Position numbers and translations under genes: made by a program
Notes under the pieces: generated by a model
The model's input: the letters and a program-made list of their open reading frames with translations, nothing else
Told to the model about the DNA's origin: nothing
Database searches by the model: none
Source: UBA1724 sp963621575
Lineage (GTDB): Bacteria; Verrucomicrobiota; Lentisphaeria; Oligosphaerales; Oligosphaeraceae
Direction: 5' to 3'
Assembly: GCA_963621575.1 (NCBI GenBank)
Contig: CAVFEH010000011.1
Span: 5,478-69,477, forward strand
Length of the DNA stretch: 64,000 bases
Shown: positions 1 through 7,351 of the stretch, one piece after another
Layout of the letters: every line of letters begins with the position of its first letter
Position numbering within the stretch: the stretch's first letter is position 1

Positions 1-2
1 AA

Positions 3-290
3 GACGGCTTCTGCCCCGAGTGCGGACAGCTGGTCATGGCCTCCTCCCTCCAAAACAACTTCGACAACGACATCGACGACGACGAGAACATGGATCTCGA
101 CGGCGAATACGAAAACGAGGACACCTGGGACGACGAGAACGAAGAGCGCGACATCCTGGAAGAGCTCAACGAGGACGAAGACGCCCTCGACGAGAACGGC
201 ATGCCCCGGAAGCGCCGCCGCGGCGGAGCCCGCGGCTTCAGCGCCCCCAAGAGCAATCCCTCCGGGAAGAAGGGGCGCAAGAAGGCATAG
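3..290 (+). CDS. Acidic zinc-ribbon protein, C-terminal part only
   Basis: An open frame enters from the left edge and stops at the TAG at 288-290. The visible residues start DGFCPECGQLVM, a CPxCG zinc knuckle. About 50 residues very rich in Asp, Glu and Asn follow, and then a short basic tail (RKRRRGGARG, ending KKGRKKA). There is an ATG at 36, but the in-frame CPECG just before it suggests the real start lies outside the window. The acidic block followed by a basic tail suggests interaction with nucleic acid or basic proteins, but I do not recognise the family. The next gene, a type II topoisomerase subunit, starts 27 bases downstream on the same strand, so the two may be co-transcribed. 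Function unknown. Confidence 0.55.
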   Translation, partial: DGFCPECGQLVMASSLQNNFDNDIDDDENMDLDGEYENEDTWDDENEERDILEELNEDEDALDENGMPRKRRRGGARGFSAPKSNPSGKKGRKKA

Positions 291-316
291 CCGCACACCG
301 CCCCCCCCACCGCCGC

Positions 317-2233
317 ATGGCCGAATCCCCCAACAATCCCCCGCCCCCAGACATGCCCGGGCTGCCCGCCGGGTCCACGGACGACGTCGCCTACGATGAA
401 GACGCCATCCAGAGCGTGGACCCCGTGACGCACATGCGCCACCGGCCCGGCATGTACATCGGCGCACTGGGAAACGGCGACCACACCGACGACGGCGTCT
501 ACGTGCTCTTCAAGGAGGTGGTGGACAACTGCATTGACGAATTCCTCATGGGCATGGGGCGCCGCGTGGTGGTGGCGCTCTCCCCCGACAAGATGCTCTC
601 CGTCCGCGACTTCGGCCGCGGCATCCCCCAGGGGAAACTGGCGGACTGCGTCTCCAGAATCAACACCGGGGGAAAGTTCGGCCTCGGAAAAGACGGCAAG
701 CCCATGGCCTTCTCGGCCTCCATCGGCATGAACGGCGTGGGTTTGAAGGCAGTGAACTTCCTCTCGGAGACCTTCGAGGCCGTCAGCTACCGCGACGGGA
801 AGCTCTCCCGGGTCCTCTTCCATGAGGGACACTTGGAGGAAAAACAGGAGAACGTCCCCACCACGGAGTCCAATGGCACCTACATCGCCTTCCGTCCCTC
901 CACAGAAGTCTTCGGCGAATTCCACTTCGAGACGAAGTTCCTGGAGCGGCGGCTCCTGCACTACGCGTGGCTGAACCCGGGGCTCTCCCTGGAATTCAAC
1001 GGGAAGAAATTCTATTCCCGGCGGGGGCTCCTGGACCTCCTGGAGAGCAAGATGGAGGCGGAGCCCCTCTACCAGATCATCCACCACCGCACCGAACGGC
1101 TGGAATTCGCATTCTGCCACACCGGCTCCGCCAACGAAAACTACTACTCCTTCGCAAACACGCAGTTCACCAACGACGGCGGAACCCACCTGGCCGCCTT
1201 CAAGGAGGGCGTGGTGAAGGCCATCAACGAACTGGCCCCAAAGGACAAGCAGTTCGACCCCGACGACGCCCGCGGCGGCCTCTTCGGCGCCATCGCCATC
1301 CGGCTCCAGAACCCGGTCTTCGAATCCCAGACCAAACACAAGCTCTACAATCCGGAGATCCGCGCGGGGCTGGTGGCCGACATCAAGGCGGCCATTGTCC
1401 AATTCCTCTACAAGAATCCGGAGGTCAAGGAGGCCATCTTCGAGAAGATCTCCCGCAACGAGGCCCTCCGCAAACAGATCCAGAGCATCCGGAAAGGCGC
1501 CAAGGAGCTGGCCTCCAAAAGCACCCTGAAGATCCCCAAGCTGCGGGACTGCAAGTTCCACCTCAACGAAACCGACTCCCGCCGCAAGCCGGAGGACAAG
1601 GGACACTGCCAGAACTCCATGATCTTCCTCACCGAGGGAGACTCCGCTGCGGGAAGCATCATGCAGACCCGCGACGCACAGTACCAAGCTGTCTTCGCCC
1701 TGAAGGGGAAGGTCCTCAACTGCGTCAACGCCACCCGTGAAATCCTTTACTCCAACGAGGAACTCTACGGCGTCATGCGCGCCCTGGGCACCGAAGACAC
1801 CATGGAAAACCTCCGGTACGCAAAGGTGGTCATCGCCACGGACGCCGACCCCGATGGATACCACATCCGGAATCTCCTTATCGTCTTCTTCCTCAAATTC
1901 TTCCCGCAGCTCCTCTCCGCCGAGCACCTCTATATCCTGGACACCCCTCTCTTCAGCGTCCGCTCAAAATCCAAGAAGCCCGTCTACTGCTATTCCGAAC
2001 AGGAACGGGACGCCGCCGTCAAGACCATGGGACGCGACGTGGAGATCACCCGGTTCAAGGGACTCGGGGAAATCAGCCCCGGGGAATTCGGACAGTTCAT
2101 CCGCGGAACCACCATGCGACTCCAGCTGGTCACCGTCGACAACGCACGGAAACTGGACAGCTTCGTGGATTTCCTCATGGGCACCAAAAATACCACCGCC
2201 CGGATCAACTACATCCTCGACCGGCTCATCTAG
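317..2233 (+). CDS. parE: Type II topoisomerase ATPase subunit (topoisomerase IV subunit B / GyrB-like)
   Basis: A 638-residue ATP-hydrolysing subunit of a DNA gyrase or topoisomerase IV. The GHKL ATPase fold is visible: KEVVDN with Glu67 and Asn71 (Mg-ATP), DFGRGIP around residues 98-104 and the lid GMNGVGLKAVN at 137-147. The TOPRIM domain shows LTEGDSAAG (Glu440) and ATDADPDG (Asp509, Asp511), and the C-terminal RFKGLGE motif is present. The length and the short MRHRPGMYIG entry resemble the ParE-like subunits of Bacteroidetes and PVC bacteria. The frame is open further upstream, but homology begins just after the ATG at 317, so that start is chosen. No clear ribosome binding site is visible. 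Its partner A subunit is not in the window. ParE versus a second GyrB cannot be settled here. Confidence 0.9.
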   Translation: MAESPNNPPPPDMPGLPAGSTDDVAYDEDAIQSVDPVTHMRHRPGMYIGALGNGDHTDDGVYVLFKEVVDNCIDEFLMGMGRRVVVALSPDKMLSVRDFGRGIPQGKLADCVSRINTGGKFGLGKDGKPMAFSASIGMNGVGLKAVNFLSETFEAVSYRDGKLSRVLFHEGHLEEKQENVPTTESNGTYIAFRPSTEVFGEFHFETKFLERRLLHYAWLNPGLSLEFNGKKFYSRRGLLDLLESKMEAEPLYQIIHHRTERLEFAFCHTGSANENYYSFANTQFTNDGGTHLAAFKEGVVKAINELAPKDKQFDPDDARGGLFGAIAIRLQNPVFESQTKHKLYNPEIRAGLVADIKAAIVQFLYKNPEVKEAIFEKISRNEALRKQIQSIRKGAKELASKSTLKIPKLRDCKFHLNETDSRRKPEDKGHCQNSMIFLTEGDSAAGSIMQTRDAQYQAVFALKGKVLNCVNATREILYSNEELYGVMRALGTEDTMENLRYAKVVIATDADPDGYHIRNLLIVFFLKFFPQLLSAEHLYILDTPLFSVRSKSKKPVYCYSEQERDAAVKTMGRDVEITRFKGLGEISPGEFGQFIRGTTMRLQLVTVDNARKLDSFVDFLMGTKNTTARINYILDRLI

Positions 2234-2256
2234 ACGGTCACACGCGATATCCCCCC

Positions 2257-2963
2257 ATGCCGGAACGCCTGCCACAGGACTGGGACGAAGCCATGCCCGG
2301 CAATGACGCCGACTCACTGGTCCAAAAGGTAGACGCCCTCCGGCTCCAGGGGCACGAAATCCATCCGCGGGAAGGCTGCCTCTTCACCGCACTCCGGCTC
2401 ACGCCGCGGCATGCCCTCCGCGCCGTCATCCTGGGGCAAGACCCCTACCACACTCCAGGCGCGGCCATGGGGCTGGCCTTCGCCGTCCCACGAGGGCAGA
2501 AACTGCCGCCCTCCCTCAAAAACATCCGACGGGAATACGCCAGCGACCTGGGCCTCCCTGAACCCTGCTATCCGGATCTGACCGCCTGGGCCGCGCACGG
2601 AGTGCTCCTCCTCAACACCATCCTCTCCGTGGAAGACGGGAAGCCCCTCTCCCACAAAAACCTGGGCTGGCAGAAGCTCACCGACCAGATCCTCCAGGCC
2701 TGCAACGCACTTCCGTACCCCGTCGCCTTCCTCCTCTGGGGCACACCCGCACAGGAAAAACGACGACTCCTGGATGAAACCCGGCACGTCATAGTCACCG
2801 GCGTGCACCCATCCCCCCTCTCCGCATACCGCGGATTCTTCGGCTCCCGCCCATTCACCACCATAAACCAACTTCTGGCACAACGCAACGCCCCCCCCAT
2901 CGNNNNNNNNNNNNNNNNNNNNNNNNNNNNNACTGGAGCCTCCCCCAGGATACGCTCTTGTAA
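2257..2963 (+). CDS. ung: Uracil-DNA glycosylase, split by an N run
   Basis: Removes uracil from DNA as the first step of base excision repair. Family 1 UDG motifs are clear: GQDPYH with catalytic Asp62 and His65, LLLNTILSV, and the minor-groove loop GVHPSPLSAYRGFF with His184. The reading frame meets 29 Ns at 2903-2931 immediately after PPI. If the Ns are deleted, the flanks join in frame as PPI-DWSLPQDTLL-stop (TAA 2961-2963), and PIDW is the usual family C-terminus. The product would be 225 residues, normal for Ung. With the Ns left in, the tail is out of frame. It lies 23 bases after the topoisomerase gene; no Shine-Dalgarno sequence is obvious. Confidence 0.92.
2903..2931. other. Run of 29 Ns (assembly gap, probably zero true length)
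   Basis: Twenty-nine undetermined bases. The left flank ends ...CCCATCG and the right flank begins ACTGGAGC. Joined directly they restore codons Ile-Asp-Trp-Ser in the ung frame, so little or nothing seems to be missing. A true gap adding a multiple of three bases cannot be excluded. Confidence 0.9.
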
Positions 2964-3069
2964 AACCCCGTGCCCCCAAATCCTGAACCGCAATCGCCCC
3001 ATCAAGAAGCAAAGCTCTTGGTCTCCTGCTGCTACGACGGCGAATCTTTACACACAAAAAAGGAGGCGA

Positions 3070-3192
3070 ATGACGATGGACGAGAAGGAGCTTTCGGCAC
3101 AGTGCTGGCAATTGCCGGGCTTTGATTACCGCTCCTTCTACTACATCGAATTTTTCGGGCACAAATGGCACGGCTACGGCAATCCCGCACTC
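3070..3192 (+). pseudogene. 5' remnant of an unrecognised gene, cut by an IS3 remnant
   Basis: A good ribosome binding site (AGGAGG at 3061-3066) precedes an ATG at 3070. About 40 residues follow with a composition like real protein: MDEKELSAQCWQLPGF, then an aromatic-rich stretch (YRSFYYIEFFGHKWHGYG). At about 3190 the frame runs into the complement of an IS3-family orfA, so everything after that is not native. I do not recognise the family. It could be a small gene that formerly followed ung and was truncated by the insertion. The exact junction is uncertain by roughly 10 bases. Confidence 0.4.
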
Positions 3193-3315
3193 CTGCAACT
3201 GCCCGTGCGTGATCCCATGCTCGTTGCAGAGTTCGCTGATCTTGACGTTCGGATTGGCACCGAGCATCACGATCTTGAACTTTTCCTGAGGTGTCCATTG
3301 TTTCCTGTTGTTCAT
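3190..3315 (-). pseudogene. IS3-family transposase OrfA, N-terminal fragment
   Basis: About 40 residues are recognisable: MNNRKQWTPQEKFKIVMLG and then ISELCNEHGITHGQ. This is the helix-turn-helix of IS3/IS911-type OrfA (usual form: WTPEEK..IV......S..ELC...GIS..QYY.W). Similarity stops after HGQLQ, where the expected YxW-RD segment is replaced by unrelated sequence belonging to the truncated plus-strand gene. It cannot encode a working protein. Confidence 0.6.
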
Positions 3316-3385
3316 GAGGTCTCCTTGTGGATTGACTGGAAAACCTCCTTAATTTACTGATTGCCTTAACGGGGGTCGGTATACA
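3190..3385 (-). mobile_element. Left-end remnant of an IS3-family insertion sequence
   Basis: The remnant keeps one IS end, the leader with ribosome binding site, and the first codons of orfA. Read on the minus strand it begins at about 3385 with TGTATACCGACCCCCG, a TG-starting tip typical of IS3-family ends. It continues through AAGGAG (3323-3328 region) to the orfA ATG at 3313-3315. The rest of orfA, orfB and the other end are absent. No target duplication can be recognised because only one end survives. Confidence 0.6.
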
Positions 3386-3503
3386 CCCCCCCCAAAAAAA
3401 CTACGTGGCAATCTAAAATTTCTTCCGCATGCGGACCTCTTTTGAAATTCCCCCAGGAAACCTTTTGGCCCCCCCGCTCCCCCCGGATCTCCCATCCAGG
3501 CAC

Positions 3504-3538
3504 AAAAAAAGACCGCGGCTTTCGTCGTGGTCTTTTTT
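3504..3538 (-). terminator. Intrinsic terminator after tRNA-Gly
   Basis: The minus strand reads AAAAAAGACC-loop-GGTCTTTTTTT, a GC stem with a U tract, 10 bases beyond the tRNA-Gly 3' end. The A/T runs on both arms would let it act in both directions. Confidence 0.8.
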
Positions 3539-3547
3539 CGTGGAAAT

Positions 3548-3621
3548 TGGAGCGGGTGATGGGAATCGGACCCACGTGGTCGGCTTGGAGGGCCGAAGCA
3601 TTACCATTATGCTACACCCGC
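3548..3621 (-). tRNA. tRNA-Gly (anticodon TCC), with two altered invariant bases
   Basis: A full cloverleaf: acceptor GCGGGTG/CACCCGC, D stem GCAT/ATGC with GG in the loop, anticodon stem TCGGC/GCCGA, T stem GTGGG/CCCAT, discriminator T and an encoded CCA (3548-3550). The anticodon loop is CCTCCAA, giving anticodon TCC (Gly). Position 33 is C instead of the nearly universal T, and the T loop is TCCGATT, with C in place of T at position 55. All stems pair, so it is not obviously decayed. Confidence 0.88.
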
Positions 3622-3642
3622 ATTCTCGAGGGAACGGCGGTT

Positions 3643-3671
3643 ACTATATACGCGGCAAGGCTGTTTTCCAA
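3643..3671 (-). promoter_or_regulatory. Sigma70-type promoter of tRNA-Gly
   Basis: On the minus strand: -35 TTGGAA (3666-3671), 17-base spacer, -10 TATAGT (3643-3648), followed by AACC. It lies 22 bases upstream of the tRNA 5' end. The string TATAGTAACC recurs before tRNA-Val and maeB. Confidence 0.6.
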
Positions 3672-4037
3672 TCCCCCGCCACAAAAAACGCTCGGCTAGA
3701 CTTGCTTTGCAACGTGCCATCGGAATTGCCCGGTGAAAGTTGGAAAAGGAGACACAAGTCTGGCAAACCTAGGGGGGATATGGACACCAATCCAACTTGG
3801 CTCAGACGCGGGCTATTCTTAGACAATGCCGTGACACTTTCAGGGGCATATGATCTTTTGGCGCGGAGACTTTGCGAACCAACGTTTCTCTCCCGCCTGC
3901 TTGTGGACGGTCGAAGGCTCGATGTTATCGAGTCAACCTAGAATCTGCACAACCGGAGGGAGGGGCGACAAAACATGGTTGCTGTCCTTGTTCGCCCGGA
4001 ATAAAATTTATGTCTGTCTTTTTTTGCCAATCTCCTT
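3672..4037. other. Intergenic stretch without a recognisable gene
   Basis: About 370 bases between the tRNA-Gly promoter and the small membrane protein gene. Short open frames here have no ribosome site or protein-like composition. One perfect 6-bp hairpin (CTCGAT-GTT-ATCGAG, near 3918-3932) and a T run (about 4017-4025, plus strand) are visible. A small RNA is possible, but I could not match tmRNA, 6S, SRP RNA or RNase P signatures. Confidence 0.4.
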
Positions 4038-4529
4038 CTACTTTTGAGAAAGGGGGAGAGCCTGGAGTTTTTCGCGGGTGATGGGTGGGAGGATGCGTGC
4101 AAGTTCCTGGTCGGCGGCGGAAAAGAGGATGGCCACGGGGAATTCCGTCTGTTCCTTCGGGATGCTGAAAGAGGCCTTGAGGATTTCGAGGTCCTCGGGG
4201 GCGTCACCCGCCATCTTGACCACCTCAATTCCACGGTCCTTCAACATCTCCTTGGCGAGTTTCCCCACCTCTCCCAACGCATCGCCGGACTCCCCCAGGA
4301 GCACCAACATGGGACCACGGACCGTGGAGTCCGCAGACCGTATCGCCTCCGTTTCGGAACCCCCGGCCATTGCAGGCGTGGTTGTCTTCTGTTGGCGGGC
4401 GGCTTGTTCCTGCTGCACATTCTTGTCATAGCGCCAAAGGACCCACGCCACAGAAAGAAGAAGAATGAGATAGACGACTGCCCGGGGGGGGAGGAGGGAA
4501 CGCCGTTTCTGGGGGATCTGGAAGGCCAT
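4038..4529 (-). CDS. Small single-pass membrane-anchored protein, unknown function
   Basis: 163 residues. A short basic N-terminus (MAFQIPQKRR) is followed by one transmembrane segment at about residues 17-34 (AVVYLILLLSVAWVLW). A charged, Gln-rich linker and a soluble domain of about 90 residues follow, which alternates hydrophobic strands and acidic helices (PMLVLLGES, VAILFSAAD). The Lys/Arg-in topology would place this domain outside the cytoplasm. It starts 6 bases after rdgB ends and so is probably in the mnmG-rdgB operon, but nothing in the sequence links it to nucleotide or tRNA metabolism. The ending TREKLQALPLSQK has no sorting signal. I do not recognise the family. Confidence 0.75.
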   Translation of the reverse strand: MAFQIPQKRRSLLPPRAVVYLILLLSVAWVLWRYDKNVQQEQAARQQKTTTPAMAGGSETEAIRSADSTVRGPMLVLLGESGDALGEVGKLAKEMLKDRGIEVVKMAGDAPEDLEILKASFSIPKEQTEFPVAILFSAADQELARILPPITREKLQALPLSQK

Positions 4530-4535
4530 GTCGCG

Positions 4536-5129
4536 CTACTCCTGGGTGGCTGGAAAGAATTCCTTGACAGCGGCGCGGAGGGCGTTTCCGCGGTGGCTCA
4601 GCTGATTCTTGACCTCCTGGGGCAATTCGCCGAAGGTCTGGTCGTATCCCAGGGGAAGGAAGGCGGGATCATATCCGAAGCCGCCCTGCCCGCGGATTTC
4701 CCGCGCCATGGTCCCCTGGACCTCCCCCCGCACCACACCTCGAAGGGTGCCGTCGGCCTCGGACAAGGCGATGGCACAGACGAAGCGCGCGCGGCGGTCC
4801 TCCACATCCTGAAGCTTCCCCAGCAGTTTCGCCAGATTCCGGCCGTCGTTGCCCCCCTCCCCCGCGTAGCGCGCAGAACGGACGCCGGGCTCGCCATTCA
4901 ATGCCAGGACCTCCAGTCCGGAGTCATCGGCCATGACGGCGCAACCGAAGTGCCGCGCTGCCTCCGTGGCCTTCTTGGCGGCGTTGGCCTCGAAGGTCTC
5001 GCCGTCCTCATCCACCTCCGGCATTCCGCCCATCTGGGCGGCGCTGACCACCGTCACCCCAAGAGGCTCCAGCATCTGCGCATACTCCCGAACCTTGTGC
5101 TCGTTGGATGTGGCTAGAACAATCTTCAT
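4536..5129 (-). CDS. rdgB: RdgB/HAM1-type dITP/XTP pyrophosphatase
   Basis: A house-cleaning enzyme that hydrolyses non-canonical purine nucleoside triphosphates (dITP, ITP, XTP) to monophosphates and pyrophosphate. The 197 residues show the family signatures in order: TSNEHK near the N-terminus, MADDSGLEV in the middle, GQGGFGYDPAF (Mg/nucleotide loop) and LSHRGNAL near the C-terminus. The length matches the family. The start is supported by AAGGAG ten bases upstream. It lies 30 bases after mnmG on the same strand and is followed after 6 bases by a membrane protein gene, consistent with one transcript. Confidence 0.95.
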   Translation of the reverse strand: MKIVLATSNEHKVREYAQMLEPLGVTVVSAAQMGGMPEVDEDGETFEANAAKKATEAARHFGCAVMADDSGLEVLALNGEPGVRSARYAGEGGNDGRNLAKLLGKLQDVEDRRARFVCAIALSEADGTLRGVVRGEVQGTMAREIRGQGGFGYDPAFLPLGYDQTFGELPQEVKNQLSHRGNALRAAVKEFFPATQE

Positions 5130-5159
5130 GGAAAAATGTCTCCTTGCTTTTGCAGCAAA

Positions 5160-7019
5160 TTACGGTCGCCGCGGCCGCGCCTCGCCGGAGGCCCGGCGCA
5201 GATGCACCTGAAGAATCCCAATCTCCGCGGGGGTGACGCCGTCAATGCGTGCGGCCTGTCCCAGGTTCCCGGGCTGCCGCCGCTTCAACTTCTGCCGCGC
5301 CTCCGGGGAGATGCCGGGGATATCGTAGTCGAAGTCCCGCGGCAGGGGCCACTTCTCCAGTTCCCGCATGCCGCGGGCCTGGTTCTCCTGCTGGGCCAGA
5401 TAGCCCGCATAGCGGGCGTCCACGGTCAGTTGCTGGAGCACCCGCGCGGGCAGCTTCGGCAGCTCCGGGTGTTCCTCGTAATGGAAATCCGGGCGCGCCA
5501 GGAGCTCCACCACACTTTTGCCATCCAGACGAATGCGCGCCAACTCCCCTTTCGCCTGGGCCAGCTCCGCCTCCAGGGAGCGCACACGCTCGTATGCGGC
5601 GTCAGTGGCCAGGCCGACTTCGTGTCCAAGCGCCGTCAGACGCCGGTCGGCGTTGTCCTGCCGCAGGGCCAACCGGTATTCGGCGCGGGAGGTAAAGAGC
5701 CGGTAGGGCTCCACAATCTCCTTGGTGACGAGGTCATCCACCATGACGCCCAAATAGGCCTGGTCCCGTCGCAGCCGGAGTGCCTCGCCCTTCTGGAGGG
5801 CGCGCCGGGCGGCGTTGACTCCGGCCAGCAGTCCCTGTCCGGCGGCCTCCTCGTATCCAGAGGTGCCGTTGATTTGTCCGGCCAGGAAAAGGCTTGGGTA
5901 TCTCCGTAGGGCCAGCGAGGTGTCCAGCTGGGAGGGCATCACCATGTCATACTCGATGGCGTAGGCGTATCGGGAGATGAAGGCGTTTTCGCAACCGGGG
6001 AGAGAGCGGACCATCTGCCATTGGATCTCCACGGGCATGGAGGTGGAGAGGCCGTTGAGGTAGTATTCGTCAGTGGAATCGCCCTCCGGCTCCACAAAAA
6101 CATGGTGGCAGGGATGGTCGGTGAAACGAACCACCTTGTCCTCGAAAGAGGGGCAGTACCGTGTGCCGATGCCATGTATGGCGCCGGAGTACATGGCGGA
6201 ACGCTGCAGATTGTCCAGGATCAGCTGCCGGGTCTTCTCGGTGGAGTGGGTCAGATAGCAGCGTCGCCGTTCCAGACGGAGTTCGCCAAAGAAGGGGACG
6301 CGCCCGCGATCCCCGGGGCCGAAGGAGAAGCAAGCGCCGGAGTGGTCGGCCTCCTGGGGCTCCATGGAATGGAAATCCAGAGTCCGCCCAAGCACGCGCA
6401 CGGGTGTGCCCGTCTTCAGGCGCCCCATTTCCAGCCCCATCTCCTCCCCCAGAAAACGGGAGAGCGCCAGCGAAGCAGCGTCGCCGGCGCGACCGCCGGC
6501 GGACTGGCAAAGCCCATAATGGAGGGTGCCGCCCAGGAAGGTTCCCGTGGAAAGCACGACGCAGCGTGCGCGCCACTCTTCTCCGAAAGCGGTACGCACT
6601 CCGCAGACCTGCCGGTCGCCATCCAGGAGAAGCCCCACCACCTCGCCCTGGAGGAGATCCAGATTTTCCTGGAGCTCCAGCACGAATTTCATCCGGCGCT
6701 GGTAGAGTGCCTTGTCACATTGGGCCCGCGGAGAGTACGCGGCTGCGCCCATGGACTGATTGAGCATTCGGAACTGGATGGTGGTGGCGTCGGCGTTCCG
6801 CCCCATCTCGCCGCCCAGGGCGTCGATTTCCCGGACCAGCTGGCCCTTCGCCACCCCGCCGATGCAGGGATTGCAGGACATTTGCGCCAGGTGGTCCTGG
6901 TTCAGGGTGAAGAGCAGCGTCCTGGCGCCCAGGCGCGCGGAGGCCAGCGCGGCCTCGCAGCCGGCGTGCCCACCGCCCACTACAATCACGTCATAGATGG
7001 TGTCCATGGGGGAACCCAT
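5160..7019 (-). CDS. mnmG: tRNA U34 carboxymethylaminomethylation enzyme MnmG (GidA)
   Basis: A FAD-binding protein that works with MnmE to build cmnm5U at the wobble position of certain tRNAs. The N-terminal dinucleotide fold VIVVGGGHAGCEAA, SCNPCIGGVAKGQLVREIDALGG and FLAGQINGTSGYEEAAGQG are diagnostic, as is the C-terminal helical region with FTSRAEYRL and PGISPEARQKL. Two ATGs are possible: 7017-7019 (MGSPMDTIYD) and 7005-7007 (MDTIYD). The first is closer to GGGAGG and gives 619 residues; the second fits the usual N-terminus equally well. The long open frame further upstream runs into tRNA-Leu and is not coding. rdgB follows. MnmE is not in the window. Confidence 0.96.
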   Translation of the reverse strand: MGSPMDTIYDVIVVGGGHAGCEAALASARLGARTLLFTLNQDHLAQMSCNPCIGGVAKGQLVREIDALGGEMGRNADATTIQFRMLNQSMGAAAYSPRAQCDKALYQRRMKFVLELQENLDLLQGEVVGLLLDGDRQVCGVRTAFGEEWRARCVVLSTGTFLGGTLHYGLCQSAGGRAGDAASLALSRFLGEEMGLEMGRLKTGTPVRVLGRTLDFHSMEPQEADHSGACFSFGPGDRGRVPFFGELRLERRRCYLTHSTEKTRQLILDNLQRSAMYSGAIHGIGTRYCPSFEDKVVRFTDHPCHHVFVEPEGDSTDEYYLNGLSTSMPVEIQWQMVRSLPGCENAFISRYAYAIEYDMVMPSQLDTSLALRRYPSLFLAGQINGTSGYEEAAGQGLLAGVNAARRALQKGEALRLRRDQAYLGVMVDDLVTKEIVEPYRLFTSRAEYRLALRQDNADRRLTALGHEVGLATDAAYERVRSLEAELAQAKGELARIRLDGKSVVELLARPDFHYEEHPELPKLPARVLQQLTVDARYAGYLAQQENQARGMRELEKWPLPRDFDYDIPGISPEARQKLKRRQPGNLGQAARIDGVTPAEIGILQVHLRRASGEARPRRP

Positions 7020-7103
7020 GAAAAAACTCTCGCCTCCCGTAAAACCGTCGAACGCCGAAAGAGCCCCCCCCCGCCAGGAACAGCGTCGTCTCTCTTTCGT
7101 GAA

Positions 7104-7139
7104 AACAAAAAATCCCGGCCACCACAAGGGTAGCCGGGA
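7104..7139 (-). terminator. Intrinsic terminator after tRNA-Leu
   Basis: The minus strand reads CCCGGCTACC-loop-GGTGGCCGGGATTTTTTG, an imperfect GC hairpin with a U-rich tail, about 6 bases past the encoded CCA of tRNA-Leu and before mnmG. Confidence 0.75.
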
Positions 7140-7145
7140 CTGAAA

Positions 7146-7232
7146 TGGTGCTCGGAGCGGGACTTGAACCCGCACGGATGTTACTCCATTAGGCCCTCAA
7201 CCTAACGCGTCTGCCAATTCCGCCACCCGGGC
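7146..7232 (-). tRNA. tRNA-Leu (anticodon GAG)
   Basis: An 87-nt class II tRNA with a long variable arm. The anticodon stem TTAGG/CCTAA holds the loop TTGAGGG, giving GAG (Leu, CTC/CTT codons). T arm GCGGG-TTCAAGT-CCCGC, discriminator A, encoded CCA at 7146-7148. The acceptor stem GCCCGGG/TCCGAGC contains a C3-A70 mismatch and a G7-T66 wobble. Confidence 0.93.
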
Positions 7233-7277
7233 ATGAAAAAGTCGCTGTACAAACCCTCTCGGGCCGACAACACGGGT

Positions 7278-7305
7278 ACTGTATCCGTTTCCGAAGCGTT
7301 TGCAA
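7278..7305 (-). promoter_or_regulatory. Sigma70-type promoter of tRNA-Leu
   Basis: On the minus strand: -35 TTGCAA (7300-7305), 16-base spacer, -10 TACAGT (7278-7283), 45 bases before the tRNA 5' end, leaving room for a short processed leader. Confidence 0.45.
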
Positions 7306-7351
7306 GTGTTCCCCGCCCCAAAAGGGACATTTTCTCGGGACGTTTCGAACG

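Noticed and set aside
20..316. N-terminal extension of the topoisomerase frame
   Set aside because: The upstream residues are Arg-rich out-of-frame reading of the acidic zinc-ribbon gene; homology starts after the ATG at 317.
3429..3941. Short plus-strand open frames around tRNA-Gly
   Set aside because: They run through the terminator and the tRNA and have no ribosome binding site or protein-like composition.
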